Positions 42,055-53,860 of a stretch of 64,000 nucleotides of DNA are shown piece after piece. Positions within the stretch are counted from its first letter, which is position 1; every line of letters starts with the position of its first letter. The stretch comes from Jaltomata sinuosa (Eukaryota; Streptophyta; Magnoliopsida; Solanales; Solanaceae). The notes beneath the pieces were generated by a model, which was not told the origin of the DNA, ran no database searches, and saw only the letters and a list, made by a program, of their open reading frames with translations. The stretch covers positions 275,254 through 339,253 of the forward strand of contig QJPP01004107.1 of the NCBI GenBank assembly GCA_003996215.1, read 5' to 3'. The translations under genes and the position numbers were made by a program.

Positions 42055-44532
42055 TGTCACGCCTCGAGGTTACCCCTAGACGTAACACGGGATTTAGGAC
42101 TACAAGGATCCCAAGCTAACCCTTGGTCATAGCATTCTAAAGCATAACAAAGATAAGCGGAAGCATAATAGATAAATTTGAAATAGCATAATAGATAAAG
42201 TCGAAATAGCATAAATGGATAATCAAGTCAATAGGAATGCAAGATCCATAAGAAGACTCAAATATTGTTTATGTCTGAAAAGCCTCTACATAAGACATAA
42301 GGAGTTTCTGGGACAAGCCCCCAGCTAACTCTAAGTACTAATGGGAAAATACTGAACTAGACTCTACTAGCCCTCGGAAAATGAGGACTCGCCAACCCTC
42401 GTTGAATGGCCTACGAACTCTAGCCACGTGTCTGTGAATAAAAACCTGGATCTGTCAATAAGATGCAGCGCAAATATGCGTCAGTACTGTAGGATGAACT
42501 GAATATGTGAGATATGCGTAAATAATACAAAAAGCATGCTTAAAACATAACTGAGAACGGAGTGGGTGCATAATAAGGGTATCATGAGTAAATATCATAA
42601 TCCTGAGTAATAAAACATGAGCTTAGAAGTCGAAGCCTCGATTTAAGACATCATAAGGTTTAGAAAACTTGAGAACGTTCATAAGGGAGTTTTTATAACC
42701 GTCATTAGACCATAAGAGCTACATGGAATTTTACTTTCATAAATAACCGAGGAGACACTCTCAACTAACGAGGACTCCAATTCATAGAAGATATGACACT
42801 CTCGACTAACGAGGTCCTTATTCAAAAAACATGAGGTGACACTCTCCAGTAACGAGGTCCTTAGATGACACTCTCCACTAACGAGGTCCGTGGGAGACAC
42901 TCTCTACTAACGAGGTCTGTAGGTGACACTCTCTACTAACGAGGTCCTTATATCATAAACGTGAGGAGACACTCTCTACTAACGAGGATCCTCTTTCATA
43001 AACATGGGATGACACTCTCTACTAACGAGGTCCTTATTACATAAACGTGAGGAGACACTCTCTACTAACGAGGACCCTCTTCCCCTACTTTGGTAACATA
43101 GTTTTGGACTTGGGTTACTAAGACCCTCATCGCTCGGTGCTAAATACTACTCCCAAAACATACATATAGCTCATATAATGCTCGTGACATATCAAGTGTT
43201 AAATAATTGAGAAGAACATAAGGACATGTCTAGTGTCATGCACATTCAACCCATAAGTTCTTAAAAACTTAGCATAGTCATAGTTCAAAACATACTTTTC
43301 TTTCTGAATTCATACTTGAAGAATTAGGCATGAAATTTCCATAAGGTACTTGAGATCATAATATCCATGCATGAAGTTGAGCGTAAAATCCATGGAGGAA
43401 TCATGAGAAAACACTTAATAAGAAAGCCCAAAAAGATTGAGTGAAAACCCCAACTTAGAAATTCATAACTTGGAAGGAATCATACAAAATCAACTTTGTT
43501 GCATGGGCTTTTTAATTCACTAAAGGAACACTAATCAAATCACAAATGAATCACAAAGAACCATATATTGATGCTTAGAAACTGGTTCTATAAATTATCG
43601 CCAAATTGGATCAAAATCCTAATTTCACATGTTCATAAAACTAATTAAGAATTGGGGGTTTCGGACACAAGGGTGAGAGCAACCCATTGTTGAATACCCA
43701 CATACCTTAATGGAAGCTAACCAACTGATTTGAAAAGAAGAGGATGCTTGAACTTGGAGCTTGAGACTTGGAGCTTGAAGAGGAACTTCCCAATTTAGTA
43801 GAGAATGATGAGATAATGAGGAGCTTAGGCCAAATGGGGTACAAACCCTTCTAAAATTAGTCAGAACGACATCATTTAGGAGTCAAAAGGGTGGGAATGA
43901 CTAAAATACCCCTGGAAAATAATTTAGAAAAGCTGTTAAAAAGTTGACTTTCAATGACCACGGGTGGATTCCACGGTCCGTAGGACAAACCATGGTTCGT
44001 GGTTTCCATTTGTGGTTTCTGGCCAAGCCAACAGGCTGCAGAAGTCAAATGACGAGTCCACTCTATGGGTCGTAGAAAGAATGATGACCCGTATACCCAA
44101 TCGTGATTTCTGAGTCAATATTCAAGCAGCAGAAGTTCAACCACGGATCAACATGATGGACCGTAGAAAGGACTACGGTCCGTAGAATCGAGTCGTCATC
44201 TCTGAAATACCAAACAGGCCTCTGAAAAGGTTCCACGAGTCATCTTTACGGTCCGTGAATCAAACGACGACCCGTAGAAAACAACTCGTGGTTCCTGGGG
44301 ATAAGTCAGTCCTCAGGTATGATTCCACGAGTGCATTCTATGGTCCGTAGAAAGAACCATGGTCCGTAGAACCCACTCGTGGTCTCAAACCAAAGACTAA
44401 AATTTACAAGTCTAGGACCACGACTCAGAACCACGATTCATGGTTCAAACCACGAATCGTAATTTGGACCCGTGATTTCTGGAAAGTTGGGTAAGTTTTT
44501 AAAAAAATTGAATTGATTTTTGGGGTGTTACA
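42055..44532 (-). repeat. 3' LTR of the deleted element
   Basis: Plus strand TGTCACGCCTCGAGG to GGGTGTTACA; on the minus strand it starts TGTAACACCC and ends GGCGTGACA. It matches 46534-46980 closely over the shared part. It contains a cluster of short inverted repeats around ACGGTCCGTAGA at 43955-44475 and a minisatellite at 42730-43085. Confidence 0.88.
42730..43085. repeat. Minisatellite in LTR, core GACACTCTCTACTAACGAGG
   Basis: About ten copies of the 20-bp core are separated by spacers of 11 to 33 bases that themselves recur (CCTTATATCATAAACGTGAG type). It lies about 1.45-1.8 kb from the LTR 5' edge in element orientation. Confidence 0.9.
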
Positions 44533-44548
44533 ATATCCCCCCTTGGGA
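44533..44548 (-). other. Polypurine tract (deleted element)
   Basis: Minus strand TCCCAAGGGGGGATAT directly before the 3' LTR. It is a clear plus-strand primer site and fixes the LTR boundary and orientation. Confidence 0.8.
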
Positions 44549-44566
44549 TCATTCATCCTCGAATGA
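44549..44566 (-). other. Hairpin before the 3' LTR (deleted element)
   Basis: Plus strand TCATTCA-TCCT-CGAATGA: a 7-bp stem with one mismatch that would be repaired by an A to G change, with a 4-nt loop. It lies 16 nt from the LTR edge, in the same place as the hairpins at 15083, 22749 and 61353. Confidence 0.68.
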
Positions 44567-44659
44567 AGACTAAACAAGGGAAACTATAGGATAACAGCCC
44601 AACCAAACATCAAAACATGAAAACTGCAGAATAATCATGAAAACTGAATTCCTTCCTTT

Positions 44660-45219
44660 ACACATAACTTAACCAACTTCGGAAAACACACATGCATGCT
44701 AGGGTCATGAAAGAAACCGGTAGAGTAATATCGGAGGAACATACTAAGGATAAACTACTATTCCAAACTGAGACCGGATGAACCACCTCCAAACCTGGTG
44801 ATACTCCCAACTTACACGCAATGCTACCAACTCTCCTCAACCTCAAACTCCAACCAATCAATATCAAGAGTAACATTAAATCAATCATTCCAACTCTACT
44901 AGACCCGCTGAAGTGATTCTAGGAAGGACTGAGATAGGGAAATTTCCAACAAATTCTTTTGGCTAAGACTGAATCGCCACCCGAAAAGAAACACAACAGG
45001 GGTTCTAAAAGCCGCTAAGGACTAACTTCAAACTTGCAAGCAATGAAGGAAGTCATACAAGGGTAAAGAGGAATCGGGGGTCAATAAAACATACACATCT
45101 ATAGGGAAGACTTTTAACATACCAGTAACAATGTCCGGGGAACCCTCTTGGTCCCGGTTGGATGACATGGAATAAAGGCAGTTCTGGTGCTGACCGCTAC
45201 CGGAACTAGAAGTTGTACC
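44660..45219 (-). pseudogene. Protease trace of the deleted element
   Basis: After gag the minus strand reads SPDIVTGML, the usual entry to the protease, and then frame-shifted fragments with stops. A hydrophobic stretch near 44870 (VGMIDLMLLLILIGW) corresponds to the conserved LDMLDFDVILGMDW block in decayed form. The DPG active site is not readable. Confidence 0.5.
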
Positions 45220-46302
45220 CTACTGGGCCGGTCGACCTCCTGAGGCTGCTGGAGCAAACTCAATACTACCACCTCTCTGTCCCTTCTTAGCTGAAGGGCA
45301 ATCCCTAAGCTTGTGCCCAACCTGACCACACCAAAAACATCCGTCTGAACCAGCTAGACACTCACCACGATGACTTTTACCATATGTGTCGCAAGTAGGG
45401 TAAGGAGTCCCCTTTGCAACACTACCCTGCGAATAAGAACCTGATCCACCACCTGCCTGATCATGAAGAAGCCTGGGGGCCTGAGTAGGAGAACTAGATG
45501 TAGAATGCTTATGTCCTGGTGACCTCTTCTGAAAAGAAGAATGGTTTTCGTCCTCGGACCTCTGATGGCTAAACCCTGAACTCTCAGATCTGACCCTCTT
45601 GTGCTCCCTAGCTATCTCCCTCAACTTGTCTCCCTCGATCAGATGAGCATGACTCATGAGTCAGGAAATATTCATATCACTCAACAACATAGCGGACCTA
45701 CATTCTTTCTTCACCAAATACGACACTCCGTAGATGTACTTACTCATTTGATCCTGTGGGTCCGCTACCATAGACGGAGTATACCTAGACAATTGAGTGA
45801 ACATCAAATTGTACTCCTGAACTGACATTGATCCCTACCTCAAGTTCACAAACTCCTCGGCCTTAGCTTGCCTCAACTCTCGGGGAAAGAACCGGTCGAG
45901 GAAAGCTCTCTCAAAACACTCCCAAGTCATAGAGACCACGTCCCTAGCTCTAGTCTCTCTCCACTGTGAAAACCAGATATGAGCTACATCCTTTAGCTAA
46001 TAGGAAGCTATCTCAACACTCTCAAGTCCAACCACCCGCATCACACCCAAGATCTTCTTCACCTCATCCATAAAATTTAACGGATCTTCACTAACTTTCG
46101 AACCCCAGAACTCGGGCGGGTTCATGCGAATGAACTCTCTAACTCGGACAACAACTAGAGAGTGGATGGGGATAGGCTCCTACTGATTTACCTGAGCGGC
46201 CACAACCTGATCTAGCATGTATATAGCATTCCTGAACTCTGCACTCGAGACCTCTGGGTCTGGAATCAGAGGATTAGCATTTCGAGCAGCTCGGGGAGGC
46301 AT
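45220..46302 (-). pseudogene. Gag of the deleted element, with tandem zinc knuckles
   Basis: The minus-strand reading starts at ATG 46300-46302 (MPPRAARNANPLIPDPEV). The capsid domain reads MNPPEFWGSKVSEDPLNFMD, LKDVAHIWFSQW and FLDRFFPRELRQAKAEEF, with stops at three or more positions. The open C-terminal part (45657 downward) reads HLIEGDKLREIAREHK, then a Ser/Gly-rich linker, and zinc-binding motifs CDTYGKSHRGEC and CFWCGQVGHKLRDC. The second is a complete CCHC knuckle; the first has Tyr in place of its second Cys. Confidence 0.85.
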
Positions 46303-46516
46303 AGCACATCGAGGAGGAATAATCTGAAATGTATCAAGAACGAATGAGAGGACTAATAGGTTAAACTCTATCGCACGATACTGATCATGAAAGAAGTGAA
46401 GTTTTTTTTTCTAAGACACCTCATAGCTTCCCTCTCATATGTGTGGTGCGCTTCACACCCATGAAAAAGACTCTACTTAGTGCGGCTTTTAGACAACCTA
46501 GGAATCTTGAACATGA

Positions 46517-46529
46517 GGCTCTGATACCA
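46517..46529 (-). other. Primer binding site, initiator tRNA-Met (deleted element)
   Basis: Minus strand TGGTATCAGAGCC, four bases inside the LTR edge at 46534. Confidence 0.88.
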
Positions 46530-46533
46530 AGTT

Positions 46534-46980
46534 TGCCATGCCCTGAGGTTACCCCTAGACGTAACATGGGACTTAGGACCACAAGGATCCCAAGCTAACC
46601 CTTGGTCATAGCATTCTCAAGCATAAAAAAAATAAGCGAAAGCAGAATAAATAAAGTCAAAATAACATAAATGGATAATCAAGTCAATAGGAATATAAAA
46701 TCCATAAGAAGACTCGAATACTGTCTATGTCTGAAAAGCCTCTACATAAGACATAAGGAGTTATTGGGATAAACCCCCAACTAACTCTAAGTACTAAAGG
46801 GAAAATACTGAACTAGACTCTACTAGCCCTCGAAAAATGAGGACTCACCAACCCTCGCTGAATGGCCCATGAACTCTAGCCATGTGTCTGTGAATGGAAA
46901 TCTGGATCTGCATCGTCAATAAGATGCAGCACAAATATGCGTTAGTACTATAGGATGTACTGAATATGTCAGATATGTGT
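46534..46980 (-). repeat. 5' LTR of the deleted element, interrupted
   Basis: Matches 42055-42507 of the 3' LTR with scattered differences. Similarity ends at 46980, where a TAT/Ogre-like LTR begins with TGTTTTGATCC. Confidence 0.85.
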
Positions 46981-49900
46981 TGTTTTGATCCTTTTCAGGC
47001 AAGAACGGAAAAACATGGCTTTGTTTGTTGAAAGGTTCATTTCAAAAATCTAATTAAAGTTTCCAAAATATTTTCAATTAAAAGCAAGAGTCGCCACTTA
47101 GTTTTTATAAAGTAAAAACCAAGAAAAAACTTATAAGAATTTTTAAAATCCCAAAACAGATAAAGACTTTAAAAATTAAGAGATTAAGGGTAAGGGTTCA
47201 AGTTAATACTCTTAGAGGGGTGTTAAGGTACCAAGAGTATTTGCTAACTCGCGGTTGCCCGGGCTTGTTTGAAAAACTAACTTGTTGACTAACTTTTGAA
47301 AACGAGATCGGTTTATAAAACATCTTATTTTTATAAAGAAGATTGATTTTATAAAGACAATATATGGAAGAGTTCATTTTTATACATAGGGAAAACAAAG
47401 TTGACATTTAAAGAACAACAGTAATTAACATAAAAACGTTTAAACAGAAATTTCGATTTTGTTTGGGGATAATTTAGCTAAGTTTTACCAAGTCGGTCCA
47501 AATTATACAATTAAACTAATCAACTAAGTAAGAAGACATAATTAAAATATGTTAATCCTATCCTAATACTAGTGTGTGGGCTCTCTTTAGGCCCACCACC
47601 GATTTCTAATTTGGACTTAGTCCAATTCTTCAGTTTTTCAGCCCTTTGGGCTACTGCTGCTACTGAATTTTATGGGCTTGGCCCATTTCACTTTGTTCAG
47701 TCCATTTGGACTTCTGCAATCATCTCCCCATTTCTCCACGGCTGCTGCTGAGGCTGACTTAAACAATTGTAGCCCTTTTGGGCTTACTCATGCCGGACCA
47801 TCAAGTAGTGTTGGGCTTAAGCCCAACTGGGAAATGCAAAGAGACTTTTGGGAGTCCAATTGGACTCCACCGGATTTCACACATAGAAAAAAAAGTAAAA
47901 TAAATAAAGATTAGTATATATTTTAACCAGATTAAGCAAAAACAGTAATTTAAATAATGTAGATTTCACACTTAAGAGAAATATACGCGGATTTTTATAC
48001 CAAATTAAGCACATGAAACAGGGACACTCATACAATAGAATCACTAATTTTATCATTAAGACATATACTTTATAAGACTTAGGCATTTTCAAACACATAT
48101 AGAGGCTAATTATTCTCTAGAAATCATAAGGGGGGGGGGAGGAATTGGTTCAAGCAAAACATATATACTCAGATGCACAAAAATAGTATCACATAGACAT
48201 AAGGCACATATTCAACACTTTTGATCATATCTAGTCACTTTCAACACTTAAATTTAAACATAGAGGGCAAATTCCAGATAATTTAAGCAAAAGGACTAGT
48301 TAAAGAACCTAATTTAGAAATCATATATTAATCACTGACAAATCAAGCAGGCTGGACAGGTATTTAGCACTAATTACTAGTATACCTAATAGGTAATCAC
48401 TCAAGAACACAAAGGAGGGGTATGTGAGAGAGCTATTAACATGATATAGGCCGAAATTATCTCATGGTCCATACAGGTAACATGTAAAGCAAACAGGGAA
48501 GTGGTCATCTTGATGAAGATGAATCAGAGGAACCTACAGGGGTGAGGAACATGTCATAAGGGGGCATGCCTCACCTCTAGTTCTCTTCCATGACAGAACT
48601 TACACACACAACAATCATGGAGTTCAGATTCTTAAAATCTTAGACCTAAACAAATTCTAATCACATAACAACCATCTAGTATGCTAAAATCATTTCAAGA
48701 GAAGGGGGGAAAAGAACAGGGTAACAGATAAAGAATGAGGGAAATGGGATGAGAGTTGAACAGGTCTAAACACCTATAACATCTTCATATAGCAAACAAA
48801 GAAACACAGCAGTCTTGAAGCTTTAATAGGTCACAATGTTCTACAAGCATTACTAGACACCAATTCAAACATAAGAAGATAACAACAAAACCTAACTATT
48901 TCATATGCATCACTTAGTCATTTCAGCATTATCAAAACAATGAAAAGGGAAAGGGAAGAGGGAAATCATGATTACTGTTAAACAAAGGGAAGCAGGGAGG
49001 GGGTTTGAATATTTTTCATCAACAAACCAATAGGCAACATATGCTCATGCTATACTTAATCAAACCAACAAACTTATGAGAAGAAATCAGGACTCAAAGA
49101 TGGCCCAAACATCATCATAAATGATACTTACTGTTCAAACATGTAGACTGATACCACATAGCAAGAAACAGTAGGGAAAGGAAGAAAAAAACATTTAAAA
49201 GCAAGTTCAAATCTAAGGGTAAATATGGTAGGGGTTAAACATGCTCAAATCAATTAACAAATATGAAAATCTGTACTCAAATATATATATACTACACAGT
49301 TTACTTAAGAACCAACTAAACCATAGACAATCAAGGTTTAAAACTAACCTAAGCATTACCCCCAAGTATAGGAGAGTAAGGCTAACAGTTCATACATAGT
49401 TAAGACTAATAAAGAGGAGAAAACAAGTTCTACAAAGAGAAAGACTAAGCTTTTCATGAACAAAATCAGCCTTAAATTCTAGCAACAAATTCATGCTCAA
49501 GTTTCTGGCATTTAATCATCATATAGGCCGAACATAGGCTAATGAAATCAAGGGGCTTTTACAGGGAAAGTGAAAACAAGTTTAAAAATCATCACAAACA
49601 GCCATGAGCAAAACATATCAACACTTAATCAATACATATACGAAATATCAGTTTAGGCAAAGGTTGTAAGCTAATAAGAACATGATTATGAAGAGGGGTT
49701 GGGGAACAAACAAGGTTCATAACCAAACATTTTTATGAACAAAGCCAGACAGATTTAACATCATTTAACAACAATCTAGACTCAAAATAATGCTCATACT
49801 CACTGTTTTAACATAGTCCAACAGAAGCAGTGAAACACCACACTTATAACACAAGATATCTACTCAAAATCATCACAATATTAATCTAACATTAAACACA

Positions 49901-51376
49901 TATTTTAATGCTAACAAACAAAACCAGAACCAGATTTCATCACAGTTTAAACATCATAGAAGCAAAATAAAAATGAAAATAGTAAAAAGGAGAGGGTAAG
50001 AAGTTACCTTTTTTAGGGCAGCACGGGCTTCAAACCTCACCGGAAAAGCTTTCCACCACCGGAGTATGACCCAACCATTTTTAGAACTCAAATTTTTTTA
50101 GTGTTTTCTTCCCCAACAGCTGACTGGTTTCGTGAGGTTAGAGAAACGATTCTCTAGAACCCCCAATATTTCCCCAAAATTAGCTTTTTTTCATGCAGTT
50201 AGGGGGGTATTTATAGGGAATTTCGGGTGAAAATAGGGGGGGGGGAACCAGAGGGGTTTTTTGGGATTTTGCTGAGGAATTCAAATTCCCCAGCTGGAGC
50301 AACGTTCACAGCAACAACTTGTATGAAATTGTACAAGTTTTATGGATTTTGCGGAGGGGGGTGACACCTCATCGCTTCTCGAAGCTTATGGGTGAAGCCA
50401 ACACATCTTTAACGGGGAATTTGGACGGAAATTGGGAATTTTAATGAGTTTTGGGGATTGTGAAGCTGGGTTCAATGTTTACAGCTGCTATACATTAGGT
50501 TTGTACTGGTTTTCATCGTTTGTTAGATGAAAAAAGAGAGAGGAGAGAGGATTAAGGCCACGTACCCCTTTTCTGGTACCTTCGTGGTACAATCTTCGTG
50601 CCGAGCATGTGATTTGTACGGGGGAGATAAAGATTTGAAGGGATAAGGGTGGTAGCGCTTAGGGTTCTCTGGGTTTGAGAGAGAAGATGATCAAAAGGGG
50701 TTTGTTTGGTTTCTCTGTTGAAGGTGAAGGGGAATAAGGGAAAGTGGAGTATAAGGGGTGAGTTGGGGCTGGGCCGGAGCGGGTCGGGTCAGCAGGCAAA
50801 TATAAGGAGTGGGCTGAAGGTGTTGGGTCAGGTGAAACAAAAGGAAAATGATAGTGGGCTGGCGGGTTGAGCGTTTTGGGTAATTCTGTTGGCCCAATTC
50901 GGCTGATGAGGGAGGGTTGTAAGGGTGTTTAAAGTTTGGCCACATTTGCAAAAATGTGGCCACTTTAGGTTTAAGGAGGTAGCCAAATTACGAATAAATT
51001 AATGAAATTCGGCTAGAATTTAAATGATTTAAGGAATTAGGCTAGCATTGGAATATAGACGAACTAATTACAATCAATTCTTGAGCTCATTTAACTTAAA
51101 AAAATTGAAATAAATATTAAATTTAACATTTAATTACGTCTTTAACAATTACAAAATTAATTTATTCAATTAATTTCTCATTTGAAATAACTTGGAGAAA
51201 AATCAAGTTACTCAGAATTAAATATCAAAAATATAAATTGTTACTCAGAACTATTATAAAGCTGATTTGAAAATGATTTACCCCTTTTTACAAGACAATT
51301 ATTTCAAAAATTGTTTAAAATTCAACAAGGCTCAAGATTAATTCGTACTGCGGAGGGTAAAAATTGGGTGTCAACA
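46981..51376 (-). repeat. 3' LTR of the TAT/Ogre-like element, 4.4 kb
   Basis: Plus strand TGTTTTGATCC to GGTGTCAACA; on the minus strand it starts TGTTGACACCCAATTTTTAC, a common plant gypsy LTR start. It includes the block AGAGTCGCCACTTAGTTTTT (47089-47108) known from TAT-type LTRs. Runs of 10 G occur at 48130-48139 and 50236-50245. The second LTR is outside the window, so the full length is inferred from the TG...CA ends and the adjacent polypurine tract. No gene is seen in it. Confidence 0.7.
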
Positions 51377-51391
51377 GCTGCCCCTCCCTTT
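51377..51391 (-). other. Polypurine tract (TAT/Ogre-like element)
   Basis: Minus strand AAAGGGAGGGGCAGC directly before the LTR. Confidence 0.8.
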
Positions 51392-53579
51392 GGGTAGGGT
51401 GAGTGTAATGAATCCTGGGCAAAGGGAATTGACGTTCCTAATTTTATCCGATCACATGTCCATCTTCAGGAAACGATTGGTTTTAGCATGAATTTTAAGG
51501 AGTTATGGCCAAGCTCTGGCATCGAGTTTCCTACATATCTTAGGTTACATGAGAACTCAGGCCACTTGTAGTTCAAGATGCTTGATTTTACACACGATTT
51601 TTGAGGAATTCCAAACTTTCCTGATTTCAGAGTACAGAGAGACCGGAAAGCTGGAGAGTAGGAGGATTGGGGGGAGTTAGGAATGCAGCCGAGTTTTCAA
51701 CATATATGCTTCCTACATATCCCAAGACTCAGGGAATCAGGCTGCTTGTAGTTCGACTCAACCAGTGGAAAAGGTAATCTTTATGTTAAGATGACCTTTG
51801 GCTCGGGATGAGTGACGAATAAGTTGAGCTATAGAAAAGAGGCTTGTAACCTTTCAACTGTGAATGTGGTGCACTTCACACCCATAAGTAAGATTTTCCT
51901 GGATATAATTTCCAAAGTTCAAGGTGTATCGCCACTCGGATTTGAAAGGAAAGAATATTGCTTCCAACGCGGGTTCAAAAAATACCCTGGATGCGGAACC
52001 AAGACACAAAGATAGGAAATACCCACATGCCTTCTGATAGGGGTGTGGTTTGATGGTGGTGGTGAGTTGTTCCTCAGTTCTCGTCCAAAGAGTTTGACGT
52101 CCCTCTCCGGGCTGTGTCACAAGTTGTTGCTAAGAAAAAGTTCCACGTTGTGATGCATCCTTTTTGGTGTAGTCCGCACCTGTGGTTTTGCTTTTGAGAA
52201 TTTCATCCTTCTCAGATGATCTCGACAATATCTCGAAACCAAATGGTTATTAGTAACAGAATTTAGCAATGAGAGATAGCTTCATACCTCATTTTCCTTT
52301 ATCTGTTGTTTCTTGAGGAAGATGACGTCCTTTCCTGTCTCTGTTTTAGGAAATGGCCGCTTCCATGACAGTCAAACGTGATAGCCTTCTTGGCTATCGG
52401 ATAATATTTCTTGTGTAGCAATTTTTGAATGATAACGGCCTTCTTGATTGTTTAAGGGCATTCTCTTGAATGCGATAGCCTTCTTGGCTTTTGGCGGTGG
52501 TCTTTTGCATATGTCTTTGGGGTAGATCTTGCGTATCTTCCGCATCGACATGATTAACAGACACTCCTTGGATTTTCAGGCTTTGGGTTATCTATCACAT
52601 CATTTGACTTTGGATAGAGGCGGCTTACAGACACCTTTAATTTGCCAGCTTTCGAGTAATCTTGCACATTATCCGACTTTGGATAAAGGCGGCTTACTGA
52701 TATCCTTAGAATCACCAATTTTTGGGTAATCCAACACTTTTATCCGATCTTGGACGTGACGTGACATACAGATTTCCCTTGAATTATTAGCATTTGGGTA
52801 ATCCTGCACAATATCAACGTGGATATGTTGCGGTTTATAGATAACCCTTGGACCATCCATTTTTGGTAGTCTTGCCCTTTATCCAATTTTGGATATCGTT
52901 GCGACTTACGCGTTACCTTAGAACTGTCAATCTTCTGATGATCTTGCACACTATCTGGTTTCAGATATCATTGCGTCTTACAGACAACTCTTAGTTCTAT
53001 CAAGTTTTGGGCAATCTTGCACACTATTTGATTTCAGATATCATTGTGACTTATAACGACTTTTGACCTTCAAATGTTGGAAAATCTGATTTATTGTCCG
53101 ATTTGGGCAGAGACGACTTACATATACCCATCAGATAATATGCTTCAAACCTTGATGACAAGTGGTATATAACAGCATCTTCCAGCGATTGAGGCTTTCG
53201 AATAAAGGTGCATAAAATATCCTTGACGTCAGACTCCTCCGCCTTACGTAATATGGGACATAAATATGTTGGATGCCAGACTTGGCATAATAAATGATAA
53301 TGATATCCTCAACGTCAGACTCTTTCGCCTCACATAATTGCGGATATAAGCATGCTGCATGCCGGATTTGGCATAATGAATGAGGATAATGATAATGATA
53401 TCCTCAATGTCAGACCCTTTTGTCTCATGTAATTTCAGATATAAGCATGCTGAGGTCGATCCCGCGCAGCTCGTGCGACTTGGGGACGCCTAATGAATGT
53501 TATCCTCTTTGAAGCCAGCTGGCAGAGGGACATAATCTTCACAGGGGATATGTGTCTGCGATATATGATGATGATGGTC

Positions 53580-53860
53580 TTCTTGACATGCAAATATGAT
53601 TGGCCTTCTCGGCATGGTCCTCTTGACATGGAAATATGAATGGCCCTCTCGGCATGGTCCTCTTGACATGGCCTTCTCGACATGCAAATATGAATGGCCC
53701 TATTGGCATGGTCCTCTTGACATGGAAATATGAATGGCCCTCTCGGCATGGTCCTCTTGACATGGAAATATGAATGGCCCTCTCGGCATGGTCCTCTTGA
53801 CATGGAAATATGAATGGCCCTCTCGGCATGGCCCTCTCGGCATGCAAATATGAATGTCCT
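53580..53860. repeat. 40-bp minisatellite GGCATGGTCCTCTTGACATG
   Basis: Units recur at 53611, 53651, 53705, 53745, 53785 and 53825 with AAATATGAATGGCCCTCTC in the second half. The minus-strand frames across it (for example 53435-53869) encode only the translated repeat and are not genes. Confidence 0.92.

Larger units (their letters stand above)
42055..46980 (-). mobile_element. Internally deleted Tekay-like element (gag plus protease trace)
   Basis: On the minus strand: a 5' LTR (from 46534 upward, cut at 46980), primer binding site 46517-46529, gag 45220-46302, a degraded protease segment, a polypurine tract, and a complete 3' LTR 42055-44532. The whole RT, RNase H and integrase part is missing; the protease trace passes almost directly into the polypurine tract. 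The 5' LTR is interrupted at 46980 by a TAT/Ogre-like element, so its remaining part should lie beyond that element. AGGGT (42050-42054) is the expected left target duplication but cannot be checked here. Confidence 0.82.

Noticed and set aside
47672..47914. 80-codon plus-strand frame with a Ser/Pro/Gly-rich sequence
   Set aside because: It lies within the long LTR of the TAT/Ogre-like element, on the strand opposite to the element, in a GGGCTT-rich stretch typical of such LTRs.
50691..50963. 90-codon Pro/Gln-rich minus-strand frame
   Set aside because: Located in the TAT/Ogre-like LTR near its element-5' side; biased composition with no domain, more likely LTR sequence than a gene.
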